From: Nonomuraea glycinis
GTDB lineage: Bacteria > Actinomycetota > Actinomycetes > Streptosporangiales > Streptosporangiaceae
Assembly (NCBI RefSeq): GCF_014646515.1
Contig: NZ_BMNK01000028.1
Span: forward strand, 32,872 to 96,871
Reading direction: 5' to 3'
DNA length: 64,000 nucleotides
The notes under the pieces: generated by a model
Seen by the model: only the letters and a program-made list of their open reading frames with translations
Databases searched by the model: none
What the model was told of the DNA's origin: nothing
Translations under genes and position numbers: made by a program
Shown here: positions 35,763 to 52,400 of the stretch, one piece after another
How the letters are laid out: every line of letters starts with the position of its first letter
Numbering within the stretch: position 1 is the stretch's first letter

Positions 35763-36051
35763 GCCGGGGGTTGGTAACCGCTGTGGCTCGTATCAGTGTT
35801 CAGTCTTCATCTGGCTTTCTGCAGCGCGATTGCGGTCTGTCACGTTGTGATCGGGGCTGGCTCGGTGGCTTGCGAGCTGGCAGACGGCATGACGAAGCGC
35901 TGTAGGGGCCTGCGGCTTCACACCGCGTCTGGCCGGGCAGCCCACTCCTACTCTTCACTGTCACGGTTAGCATGCAAAAAGTTACTCAACGTGCGGTCAA
36001 CTGGTAGAGTGATTCGTACACACTCTCGAATACGCGAGGAAGGGGCGGGTC
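35763..36051. other. Left flank of the TnpB element
   Basis: 289 bases between the broken esterase and tnpB. It is somewhat AT-richer than its surroundings. No TnpA gene and no clear left-end hairpin can be defined. The exact left boundary of the element is uncertain. Confidence 0.4.
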
Positions 36052-37434
36052 ATGCGGGTCGTGCAGGCCTACCATTTCGCGCTGGACCCCACCACACGCC
36101 AGGTCGCCGTGCTGGCGTCGCATTGCGGGGCGGTGCGGGTGGCGTTCAACTGGGGTCTGGCGCAGGTGAGGGCGAATCTGGCGCAGCGGGAGGCCGAGCG
36201 CTCCTACGGCATCCCCGAGGACCGGCTCACCCCGGCCCTGTCCTGGTCGATGTACAGCCTGCGTAAACGCTGGAATCATGTCAAGGGCGAGGTGGCGCCG
36301 TGGTGGGCGGGCAACTCCAAGGAGGCCTACGCGTGCGGGCTGGCTCGCCTGGCCGACGCGCTGTCCAACTGGCGCGAGTCCCGGCAGGGCACGCGTAAGG
36401 GCCCGAAGGTGGGTTTTCCCCGCTTCAAGACCAAACGCCGCGCGGCCCGGTCGGTGCGCTTCACCACCGGCGCGATCCGGCTGGACGGCCACACTCATGT
36501 GGTGCTGCCGGTGCTGGGCCGGATTAAAACGCACGAGCCGGTCGGCAAACTCGCCCGCCTGCTCACCGAAGGCGCGCGGATCGCCTCGGCGACGGTGCGC
36601 TGGCAGGAGGGCCGCTGGCACGTCAGCTTCACCGTGCACACCGAACGAGCGGTGGCAACGCCTGCCCGGCCGGACGCGGTGATCGGCGTGGACCTCGGCA
36701 TCAAAACCCTGGCGGTCTTCTCCGACGGACGCCCGCCGGCCGCCAACCCCCGCCACCTGACCACGGCCACGCGTAAGCTGCGCCGCCTGTCGCGGGCGGT
36801 CTCCCGCAAACACGGCCCCGACCGCCGCACCGGTCAGAAGCCCTCGCAGCGGTGGTTGCGGGCGAACGCCGCCCGCAACCGGGCAGAGCATCGGGTGGCG
36901 GCGCTGCGCCGCGACGGCATCCACAAACTGACCACGGCTTTGGCCCGCACGTACGGCACCATCGTGGTCGAAGACCTCAACGTGGCCGGGATGCTCCGCA
37001 ACCGGCGACTGGCAAAAGCCATCTCCGACGCGGGCTTCGGGGAGATCCGCCGCCAACTCGCCTACAAAACCGGCTGGAACGGCGGACGGCTGGTGGTGGC
37101 GGGCCGCTGGTTCCCCTCCTCCAAGACGTGTTCATCCTGCGGGGCAGTGAAAGCCAAACTGCCGCTGCGGATGCGCACCTACGTCTGTGAGGGGTGCGGC
37201 CTGTCGATGGATCGCGACGAGAACGCCGCGCGCAATCTCGCCTCTTTGGTGAAGCGCACGGTCGCCGGGAGTGGCCCGGAGACCCGAAACGGACGTGGAG
37301 CCGACCTTAAGACCCCGCCTGGCGGGGCAGGTGGCCGTGAAACGTCAACCCCGCACCGGGCACCCACTGCCCGGATCAGACGAGGACCTTCGCCCGCACC
37401 GGGCGAATCACTGAGAATCCTTGAAACTCAGTGA
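36052..37434 (+). CDS. tnpB: TnpB, IS200/IS605-family RNA-guided nuclease
   Basis: 460 aa. An N-terminal helix-turn-helix/wedge region (MRVVQAYHFALDPTTRQVAV) is followed by the RuvC-like core with all three acidic residues: Asp in VIGVDLGIKTLAVFSD, Glu in TIVVEDLNVAGM and Asp in SMDRDENAARNLAS. The zinc ribbon is CSSCGAVKAK ... CEGCG. TnpB proteins are guided by an omega-RNA from the element's right end and cut at the donor site. No tnpA is present, so this is an IS1341-type unit. The C-terminal 50 residues (after AARNLAS) are Arg/Pro/Gly rich and overlap the right-end hairpins, where the RNA scaffold normally lies. Confidence 0.93.
   Translation: MRVVQAYHFALDPTTRQVAVLASHCGAVRVAFNWGLAQVRANLAQREAERSYGIPEDRLTPALSWSMYSLRKRWNHVKGEVAPWWAGNSKEAYACGLARLADALSNWRESRQGTRKGPKVGFPRFKTKRRAARSVRFTTGAIRLDGHTHVVLPVLGRIKTHEPVGKLARLLTEGARIASATVRWQEGRWHVSFTVHTERAVATPARPDAVIGVDLGIKTLAVFSDGRPPAANPRHLTTATRKLRRLSRAVSRKHGPDRRTGQKPSQRWLRANAARNRAEHRVAALRRDGIHKLTTALARTYGTIVVEDLNVAGMLRNRRLAKAISDAGFGEIRRQLAYKTGWNGGRLVVAGRWFPSSKTCSSCGAVKAKLPLRMRTYVCEGCGLSMDRDENAARNLASLVKRTVAGSGPETRNGRGADLKTPPGGAGGRETSTPHRAPTARIRRGPSPAPGESLRILETQ
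37389..37434 (+). ncRNA. Right-end tandem hairpins of the TnpB element (probable omega-RNA 3' scaffold)
   Basis: Two perfect hairpins abut: TTCGCCC-GCACC-GGGCGAA (37389-37407) and TCACTGAG-loop of 11-CTCAGTGA (37408-37434). The second ends at the tnpB stop codon. Elements of this family end in such a structure and the guide is the sequence just 3' of it, here starting near 37435. A further CCCCGCCTGGCGGGG hairpin lies near 37314-37328. The role is inferred from known TnpB elements. Confidence 0.6.
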
Positions 37435-37579
37435 ACGGACGCGCCACTATCACCGAACTGTCCGACGACTTCGTCACCCAACTGACCCACGGCCACCGGA
37501 CCACCGGACGCGCTGACTAGCTGACCAAGTATCCAGGCGCCTGACCGGGCGTGCCCGGTCTCGCCGGTGGGCGGGTGAT

Positions 37580-37813
37580 CTATGGCGCCTCTCCGGGGAT
37601 GAGGTCGTCGCCCTTGAGGGCGATCAGGCCGCGTCGGCACACGGCCCAGCGGACGTCGTCGCTTCCGCCGTCCCGGAGCACCACGCTGGCGTAGATCGAG
37701 TTAGGGCAGGAGATGCCATGCTGATTGCAGCCGCCTCTTGCGCCCACGCCGACCGGATCGTTGTACCAATCACGGCCCTGAGGCGGAAGGGTCACCAGCA
37801 CCTCGGATGTCAT
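37580..37813 (-). CDS. 77-aa hypothetical protein
   Basis: 77 aa from ATG 37813 (the frame is open to 37921). It has three Cys (GGCNQHGISCPNS, WAVCRRGL), a PQGRDWYNDP segment and an acidic end, reminiscent of small actinobacterial DUF-type proteins that neighbour regulators, but not assignable. No clear ribosome site is visible. It lies between the TnpB element and the next gene, and I cannot exclude that it is chance. Confidence 0.4.
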   Translation of the reverse strand: MTSEVLVTLPPQGRDWYNDPVGVGARGGCNQHGISCPNSIYASVVLRDGGSDDVRWAVCRRGLIALKGDDLIPGEAP

Positions 37814-38059
37814 GTCGCAACCGTATGGATGCCGAGCCCTCTGTGACAATGCCTGCCACGTAACGTCTGACGGCCGGATCGGAGGGACAGGCGTCCAGGG
37901 GCCTGATGGCGTGGGTATCACCGTCCGGTCATCAGTACATGATCAGTAGGGTGAGCCTGGTCAGCAGGTCGCCACGTAAGCCCGTCCGCGCCCTCCGTCT
38001 GGTGCGACAGGGGTAAGTGGGCGCGGACGTCCTCGACGAGGTCCGCCCAGTGCTGACGG
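37814..38059. other. Intergenic region, nothing recognised
   Basis: 246 bases downstream of the 219-aa exported protein gene and upstream of the 77-aa frame. I see no repeat, RNA gene or coding pattern that I can support. Confidence 0.4.
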
Positions 38060-38719
38060 CTACTGCTTCAGCGCCTTCTGAAGCTTGGCGGTGGCCGTCT
38101 TGGCGGCGGACCTGGTGAGGTCGGGATCGTACTCGGTGTAGAAGCACGAGTACTCCAGCGCGATCAAGGTGTTCTCGACTCTGATGATCACCATGTCGAC
38201 GACCATGGTCGGGTCATCGCTGTTGCGCGGTTCCATCAAGCGATATCTCATGCCGGAGCCGAGCTTGCCGACCGGTAGTTTCGTGATGGTGGCCGTCGCG
38301 CCCGGGTCCTTCTTGAGGCGGGCTGCCCGGCCCTTGGCACAATCGCGGACCATGACTTTGGCCGCACGCTCCAGCGCGGCCGTTCGGGAAGCAGTTCCGC
38401 TCACGATGAACTGGTTGATTCCCTCCGCCAGCTCGCCCCTTACTATCCAGGTCGCGGTCTTGCTCCGATAGAGCGGCGCAACCCGGTTGACCGCCTGGGC
38501 GCACGCCTTCGTGTGCACGTAATCGCGGTCCAGCAGAGGCTTCCTGTATCTGATCTTGCGGCGAACGAAGTCTGAGCCGAGGTCCGTGGGTTGAAGCAGC
38601 GCGGCCCGGAGTTGGGCAGGCGACGGCTGACCGACGTTGTCCTCGGCCAGGGCCTGCGGGGACCCGAAGACTGCGCCGCCCAGTAATCCGGCGATCAGCG
38701 CCACACGTTTGAAGATCAT
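38060..38719 (-). CDS. Exported protein of the sensor/PknH-extracellular-like type
   Basis: 219 aa from ATG 38719. The signal peptide is MIFKRVALIAGLLGGAVFGS, cleaved after ALA (PQALA|EDN). The mature domain starts with AQLRAALLQPTDLGSDFVRR, which resembles the start of PknH-like extracellular or sensor-domain proteins of actinobacteria (alpha plus beta, with Cys at KACAQAV, VRDCAKG and YSCFYTEY). It ends in a Lys-rich helix. Its role is unknown. It is divergent from the SBF transporter gene. Confidence 0.75.
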   Translation of the reverse strand: MIFKRVALIAGLLGGAVFGSPQALAEDNVGQPSPAQLRAALLQPTDLGSDFVRRKIRYRKPLLDRDYVHTKACAQAVNRVAPLYRSKTATWIVRGELAEGINQFIVSGTASRTAALERAAKVMVRDCAKGRAARLKKDPGATATITKLPVGKLGSGMRYRLMEPRNSDDPTMVVDMVIIRVENTLIALEYSCFYTEYDPDLTRSAAKTATAKLQKALKQ

Positions 38720-38847
38720 GCTGAGCACTCTAGGAGATGGCCCTGACATGAGGGGTGGTTACGAATGGGGTGGATGTATTGATCGGGGAGGGATCGGGCT
38801 GTTAGACAAGGGCAGCGGTTCTCGCCCTGAGGAACGGTGGTTCCCCC

Positions 38848-39741
38848 TTGCAGCAGTCCGTTCTCACCACAGTCATGCTTCCCGCCGCGCTCGCGCTGAT
38901 CATGTTCGGGCTGGGTCTGTCGCTCGCGCCGCAGGACTTCGCGCGGATCGCCACCCGCCCCAAGGCCGTGGTCATCGCCCTGGTCGCGCAGTTGCTCGTG
39001 CTGCCGGCCGTCTGTTTCGGGCTGGTCGTGCTGTTCGGGCTGGAGCCGCTGCTCGCCGCCGGGATGATGCTGCTCGCGGCCTCGCCCGGCGGGACGACCG
39101 CCAACCTCTACAGCCACCTGTTCGGCGGCGACGTGGCGCTGAACGTCAGCCTGACGGCGGTGAACTCGGTGCTGGCCGCGTTCACGCTGCCGGTCGTGGT
39201 CAACCTGTCGCTGGACTACTTCGTGGGGTCGGGGCCGGACATCGGCCTGCAGGCCGACAAGGTGGTGCAGGTCTTCGCCATCGTGCTGGTGCCGGTCGCG
39301 ATCGGCATGATCGTACGGCGTCTCAGCGCGAGGTTCGCGGACCGGATGGACAAGCCGGTCAGGATCCTGTCGGCGATCGTGCTGGCCGCGGTGATCATCG
39401 GGGCGATCGTGCAGGAGCGGGAGCGGCTGGGCGGCTACCTCGCCTCGGTCGGGCTGGTGGCGGTGCTGTTCAGCGCGATCAGCCTGACCGTCGGCTACTG
39501 GCTGCCACGCCTGTTCAAGGTGGAGCGGCGGCAGGCGATCGCCTCCGGGATGGAGATCGGCATCCACAACAGCACCCTGGCCATCACGATCGCGCTCAGC
39601 CCGTCGCTGCTGGCCAACTCGACGATGGCGGTGCCGCCGGCGGTCTACGGGGTGCTCATGTTCGGCACCACGCTGGTTTTCGGCTACCTCGTCCGCCGCC
39701 GCGTGACCGAGCCCGACGACCGGCTGCCGGCCGCCGGCTGA
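38848..39741 (+). CDS. Bile acid:sodium symporter (SBF/BASS) family transporter
   Basis: 297 aa from TTG 38848, with GAGGAACGGTGG upstream; ATG 38875 is an alternative. Nine to ten hydrophobic helices are visible. Family hallmarks are ALALIMFGLGLSLAPQDFAR near the start, LLAASPGGTTANLYSHLFGG (the crossover motif) and SGMEIGIHNSTLAITIALSP (the second crossover). These proteins carry organic acids such as bile acids, pantoate or 2-oxo acids with Na+. The substrate is unknown here. It lies 154 bases upstream of the NRPS gene on the same strand but with a gap that allows its own promoter. Confidence 0.92.
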   Translation: MQQSVLTTVMLPAALALIMFGLGLSLAPQDFARIATRPKAVVIALVAQLLVLPAVCFGLVVLFGLEPLLAAGMMLLAASPGGTTANLYSHLFGGDVALNVSLTAVNSVLAAFTLPVVVNLSLDYFVGSGPDIGLQADKVVQVFAIVLVPVAIGMIVRRLSARFADRMDKPVRILSAIVLAAVIIGAIVQERERLGGYLASVGLVAVLFSAISLTVGYWLPRLFKVERRQAIASGMEIGIHNSTLAITIALSPSLLANSTMAVPPAVYGVLMFGTTLVFGYLVRRRVTEPDDRLPAAG

Positions 39742-39895
39742 ACGGAGCCGGACCAGCGACGTCAAGCGTCCGACCTGGGCGGACAGGACGCCTTTTCGAT
39801 CGCGGACAGCTCGTGTCGGCACCCGCTTGACTTCACCGTCACGGTATGGACAAATCTCGTTAATGTGACATTCACCACAGAAGGTGAGGCGGTAG

Positions 39896-46278
<6,383 letters not shown>

Positions 46279-46288
<10 letters not shown>

Positions 46289-49200
46289 CCGAAGACGTTT
46301 TCGCCGCCTCGTACGCGCAGGAACGCGTCTGGTTCCTCACCGGGCTGCTGCCCGGCGTGCCGCTCTACAACATCGCCGGCGTCTCCCCGCTGGAACGGCT
46401 CGGCACGGTCGAGCCCGGCCTGGTCGAGCGGGCGCTGCGGGTGGTGGCCGAGCGGCACGAGCCGCTGCGGACCCGCCTGGAGCTGCGCGGCGAGGAGGTC
46501 GTGCAGCTGATCGCCCCCGAGGCGGTGGTGCGGCTGGCCCGCACCGACCTGTCCGGCCGTCCCGGGGAGTTCGCCGCCCTGGCCGCGGCCGACGCCGCCG
46601 AGCCGTTCGCGCTGGACGGCGCGCCCCTGTGGCGGGCCCGGCTGGTGTGGCTCGGCGAGGGACAGTGGCGGCTGGTGCTCGTCGCCCACCACACCGTCTT
46701 CGACGCCTGGTCGATGCAGATCTTCACCGAGGATTTCACCGAGGCGTACCACGCGCTGCGCGAGAACCGGGAGCCCCGGTTCGTCAAGCTGGCCGTGCAG
46801 TACGCCGACTACGCCGCCTGGCAGCGCGGGCAGCGCTTCGAGGCGTCCCTGGCCTATTGGCACGAGCGCCTGGCCGGATCGGTGCCGCTGGAGCTGCCCT
46901 CCGACCGCCCGCGACCGGCCGAGCTCGGCCACGCGGGCGCCAACCACCCCTTCACCGTCCCGGCCGCGCTGACCGGGCGGGTGGCCGCCCTGGCCAGGCG
47001 CACGGGCAGCACCTCCTTCATGGTGCTGCTCACCGCGTTCGCCGCCCTGCTCGCCCGCTGGAGCGGGCAGAGCGACGTGGTGATCGGCTCGCCCGTCGCC
47101 GGACGCGACCAGCCCGAGCTCAGCCCGCTCATCGGCATGTTCGTCAACACCCTCCCCCTCCGCACCGACCTGAGCGGCGACCCGTCCTTCGCCGAGGCGC
47201 TGGACCGGGTGCGGACCACCGTCATCGACGCGCTCGACCACCAGGACGTGCCCTTCGCCCGCATCGTCAGCGAGCTGAACCCGCCGCGTGACCCCTCCCG
47301 CACCCCGCTCTACCAGATCGCCTTCAACCAGCTTCCGTACGACGTGCGCGGCCAGATCGGCACCGGCACCACCAAGACCGACCTCACGCTGGAGCTCCAG
47401 AACGCCGAGGGTGACCTGAGCGGCTGGCTGGAGTACGCCACCGACCTCTACGACCCGGCCACCATCGCCACGCTGGCCGAGGGGTTCCTCGCCCTGCTCG
47501 ACGCCGCCACCGCCGACCCCGCCCGCCCGCTGTCGCGGCTGCCGCTGATGCCCGCGGGGGAGACGGGGAGCTCCTGGCACGGGCCGCGGTCGCCGTACCC
47601 CGCCCTGCCGTTGCACGAGCTCGTGGCCGGGCGCGCGGCCGCCACGCCCGGCGCGGCCGCGGTCGTCGTCCCGCACGAGGGCCGCACGCTCACCTACGGC
47701 GAGCTCGACGAGCGGGCCGGGGCGCTGGCCCGGGTGCTCGTCTCCCGCGGCGTCCGGGTCGAGTCGCCGGTGGCGGTCTGCCTCCCGCCCGGCGGCGACC
47801 TGGTGGTCGCGCTGCTCGCGGTGCTCAAGGCGGGCGCCTGCTACGTGCCGCTCGACCCGCGCTATCCGGTGGAACGGCTGCGTTTCATGCTGGCGGACGC
47901 AGGGACCGCGCTCGCCCTGACCACGCCGGAGCTGGCCGGACGGCTGCCCGGCGTGCCCGTCCTGACCGACCTGGCGCAGAGCCCGCCGGACGACCGGCCG
48001 CTGCCCCGCGTCTCACCCGACCACCTGGCCTACCTCATCTACACCTCCGGCTCCACCGGGGTTCCCAAGGGCGTCATGGTGCCGCACCGGGGCGTGGTCA
48101 ACCTGATCACAAGCCTGGCCTTCACCCCGGCCGAACGCATGCTCCTGCTCACCCCGATGTCCTTCGACATCGCCGCCCTCGAGCTCTTCGGGCCGCTGCT
48201 GTCGGGCGGCGCCGTGGTGGTGGCCCCGCCGGGCGGCAGGCTGGGCGCGCTCCTGGCCGAGACGGACGTGCGCACCGTGCAGGCGCCGCCGTCCGTCCTG
48301 GAGGAGATCATCGGGGAGCTCCCGGCCGGCCTGCCCCGGGTGCTGAGCGGCGGCGAACCGCTCGGCCCCGCGTTCGCCCGGCGGCTGCGGGAGGTGGCCG
48401 CCGAGGTGCACAACATGTACGGCCCGACGGAGACGACCATCTGGTCGCTCACCCACTTGACGCGACCGGACGAGCACGCCGTCCCCATCGGCCGCCCGGT
48501 CGCCAACACCGCCGCCCACGTGCTGAGCGAGGCCCTGGAGCCGGTGCCGGCCGGCGTGGTGGGGGAGCTCTGGCTCGGCGGCGACGGGCTGGCCCGCGGC
48601 TACCACCGGCAGCCCGCCCGCACCGCCGAGCGGTTCGTCCCCGACCCCTTCGGCCCGCCCGGCGCCCGCCTCTACCGGACCGGCGACCTAGTGCGGTGCC
48701 TGGCCGACGGCGTCATGGAGTTCGTCGGCCGGGTGGACGACCAGGTGAAGGTACGCGGGGTGCGCATCGAGCTCGGCGAGGTCGAGGCCGCCCTGACCGC
48801 GCATCCGGGAGTCACCCGCGCGGTCGCCGCCGTCCGCGACGACGCGCCGGGCGGCCGCGCCCTGGTGGCGTACGTGGACGAGCACGCCCCCGTCGCCGAG
48901 TTGCGGGCCTATCTGCAGGACCGGCTGCCGTCGACCATGATCCCCAGCTTCTACCTGGCCGTCGGCACCTTCCCCAGGCTGCCCAACGGCAAGCTCGACC
49001 GCTCCGCCCTGCCCGCCCCCGTCCCCACGGCCGCCGCCGACGCCTCCCCGCCGCGCACGGCCGCCGAGGAGCTGGTGTACGAGATCTGGAGCGAGGTGCT
49101 CGACCAGGACGGGTTCGGCGTGGAGGAGGACTTCTTCGACCTGGGCGGGCATTCCATGCTGGGAACCCGGGTGGTCGCCAGGATCTGCTCGGAGGTGGAG

Positions 49201-49332
49201 ATCGAGCTGCCGCTCAACCTCCTCTTCCAGACCCGCACCGTCCGCCGGCTGGCGGCGGCGGTGGAGGAGCGGCTGGCGGCCGAGATCGACCAGCTGTCGG
49301 AGGAGGAGGCCGCGGCCCTGATGGAAGGCTGA
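46279..49332 (+). CDS. NRPS module C-A(Gly)-PCP
   Basis: 1017 aa from ATG 46279 (10-base overlap with the preceding gene). Condensation domain about 1-430, with the active site VAHHTVFDAWSM (HHxxxDA, the usual Gly replaced by Ala). Adenylation domain about 450-890, with YIYTSGSTGVPKG, MYGPTETTIWS and YRTGDLVRCLADG. The specificity residues read DILQLGMIWK, close to known glycine codes (DILQLGLIWK). Carrier protein: EDFFDLGGHSMLG with Ser959. It ends in a short acidic helix (EIDQLSEEEAAALMEG) and has no thioesterase of its own. Since release occurs through the other gene's TE, a Gly-to-Ser order with non-collinear gene order is likely. Confidence 0.93.
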
Positions 49333-49443
49333 CGCCGGGGCCGTTCACGTGCGCGCCGGAACAGTGACGCGGTGGGCCCCATGGCCGATCTCGATGTCCT
49401 CGCCGGTGTCAGCGCACGCACCGGCCGGGCCGAACGGACGGGT

Positions 49444-52400
49444 TCACGGGGCCAGCAGCGCCGCGGTCCTCGCCCGCTCGGGCGCGCCGATGGCCGTGAA
49501 CAGCTCATGAGCCTGCTCCCAGTGCTCCCTTCCCTCGCCCTTCAGGGCGTGACCGAGCGTCATCAGGACGCGCGCGTACTCCAGCCGCTGCCCGGATCGC
49601 CGCGCGAGCTCCAGGGCCTGCTCGCACGCCTGGACGCACTGCTCGCGGTCGCCCTCCGCCAGGTGGACGGCGGCGAGCAGGCCGTGCAGTCGTGGCAGGT
49701 CCAGGGGATTGAACGTCAGCGGCCGGTCCACCTCATGGCGCGCCTGCGCGAACCGGCCCTGGCGGTAGTGGAACTCCGCACGGCTCAGCAGCACCTGGTC
49801 CAGGTCCGTCCCCGTGCTCTGGCTGAGCTCCAGCGCGGCGTCGAGGCGGGCGAGCGCGGCGTCCGCCCGGCCGAGCTCCAGCTCCGCTCCCGCCATGCCG
49901 GTGAGCGAAGCGATCTGGCACCGTTTGTTCTCGACCTCCTCGGCGATGGCCAGGCCCCGGCCGAAGGCGTCGATCGCCTGCTCGTACCGGCCCGCATCAT
50001 GATGAGTCCAGCCGAACGTCTCGTACGTCACCGCCTCGGCGTACCGCAGACCGGCGGCCTGCGCCAGGGCCAGCGCCTCGTCCAGGGCTTCCAGCGCCTC
50101 GGGGAGGCGGGCCTGTTTCTGGCGGACGAGGGCGAGGTTGACCAGGGTCAGCGTCTGGAGATGCCGGTCGCCGGACTCGCCGGTCAGGGGGAGGCCGGCC
50201 CGCAGGCACTCCTCGGCGCGGTCCAGTTGGGCGAGCATGAGGTGGGCCGAGGCCAGGTTGTTCAGTCCGCGTGCCTCACCGTGCCTGGACCCCAGCGCGT
50301 GATGGATCTCCACGGCCCGCCGGTATCGCGGGACGGCCCTGTGCGGCTCTCCCAGCTGTTTGAACACCACACCGCTGCCTTGGAGCGCCATGGCCTCCCC
50401 CTGTGGCCACGCCGCCCGCCGGGACAGCGCCAGCGCGCGTTCGTAATGGTCCATGGCGCTTGTGAGGTCGGTCATGCGCCATCGGGCCAGCCCGATCGAG
50501 TGGCACATCGCGGCCTGCCCTCTGAGGTCGCCCTCCTTCTCGGCGGCGGCCAGCGCGAGCTCGGCGAGCCGGAGCCAGTCGCCGCGGGTCCGCCGGTGAT
50601 GCAGGACGTCCTTCATGGCCTCGACCAGCAGCCAGGCGTACGGCCGCGGCCCTTGCGCGGCCGCGTGCGACACGGCGGCCACGAGGTTGTCCCATTCGGT
50701 GTCGAGCCAGTCGAGCGCGTCCGGCGCGGTATCGAAGGTCGTCGGGGTCACCTCCGGCCGGGCCTGGTCGTAGGCGAGCTCCGGGACCTCGAAGCCGGCC
50801 ACGGCGATGGCGCCGATGACCGTACGCAGGTAGTAGTCGAGAAGCCGCCGGACGGCGGCCTCCCGCTCGGCGGCGGAGTCCTCCTCCAGGCTGCGCTGCG
50901 CGGCGTACTCCAGCACCAGGTCGTGCGCGGCGAACCGCTGCGGGCCGGTCTCCTTGATCAGGTGGATCCGGGCCACGGCGCCGAGCAGGTCCTCCGCCCG
51001 CTCGCGGCCCGTTCCCGCCAGAGCGGCCGCGGCCGCCGCGGAGAGGTGGCCGCCCTGCGCCACGCCGAGGAGGCGGAACATCCGCCGCTCCGCCGGCGGC
51101 AGCGCCCGGTGCGACAGGTCGAGAGCCGCCTGGACGGCGACGCTCTCGTGGCCCTCCACGCGTAACCTCACCAGCCGTCCCCGGTCGGCGAGCTGGCGGA
51201 CGTAGTGGGCGATCATCCGGTGCTCGTGGTCGCCGATCCAGGACATCGCGATGGACAGCGCCAGCGGCAGCCGGCCGCAGAGCGCCATGAGCTCCTCGGC
51301 GGCGTCCGGCTCCCGGAGCAGACGGTCCTCGCCGAGGCCGTGGGAGAGCAGCCGGCGCGTCTCCTCGCGGTCCAGCACGTCCAGCGTGAGGCGCTCGACC
51401 CCGTCCAGAGCCGCCAGGCCGCCCAGCCGGTAGCGGCTCGTCACGACGGCGCGGCATCCGGGGTCACCGGGCAGCAACGCGCGCACCTGCCCCGGCTCGG
51501 CGACGTCGTCCAGAATCACCAGCATGCGCCGTCCCGCCAGACAGGAGCGGTAGAGGGCGATCTGAGCGTCCAGCTCGACCGGTATGTCCTGCGCCGCCAC
51601 CCCGCACCCCTGCAACAGCAGTTGCAGCGCCTCGGACAGCGACATCGGCTCCCGCTGGTCGAAGCCCCGCATGTCGAGGAACAACTGCCCGTCAGGGAAG
51701 CGTCCGCTCGCCGCGTGCGCCCAGTGGATCGCCAGCGCGGTCTTCCCCACGCCGGCGGGGCCGACCACGAGGGTCACCCGGTCGGCGTCCATCCGCCGGA
51801 GCGCCTCCGCGCGGCCGACGAAGCGGCTGCTCGCGGGCGGCAACTGGCGGGGAACCGGCACCGGCCTGGCGGTCTCGGCCGCCGGTCTTCCCCCGAGCAT
51901 CCGCTGGTGCAGGAGCTGCAGCTCGCCGCTGGGCTCCACACCGAGATCGTGTACGAGCCGAGTCCGGAAATCCTGGTACACCTCAAGCGCGTCGGGAAGG
52001 CGACCGTCGTCGCGGAGGGCCCGCATGAGCAGGGCGTGCGGCCTTTCCCGCAGCGGCTGCTCGGCGAGGAGCCGGGTGAGCCCCGGGATGGCCGCCCGGC
52101 TCCGCCCCGTCTCCAGCAGCGCCGCGCCGTGACCCTCGGCCGCCTCGCACCTGAGCTCCTCCAGCCGGTAGCGCTCCACCTGGGCGGCAGGGCCGGCCAG
52201 ATCGGCGAAGGGGTCACCGCGCCACAGCGCGAGAGCCCGGTCGTACAGGTCAGCCGCGTCCGGATGCCGGCCGTCCTCCGTGGCCCGCCGCGCGCTCTCC
52301 ACCGACGCGGCGAATTCCTCGGCGTCCACCGCGCCCGCTTCCGCGCGGAGCAGGTATCCCGGGCTTCGGGTGAGGATGACGTCCCGTCCCCGGGGGCCGA

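Noticed and set aside
35763..36051. A TnpA gene or left-end palindrome of an autonomous IS200/IS605 element
   Set aside because: No HUH motif or Y1 tyrosine region is found in the flanks, so the element lacks tnpA.
37435..37519. Short plus-strand frame after tnpB (GRATITELSDDFVTQL-like)
   Set aside because: It has protein-like composition but is only 29 codons, with no ribosome site. It may be host sequence or a relic; not supportable as a gene.
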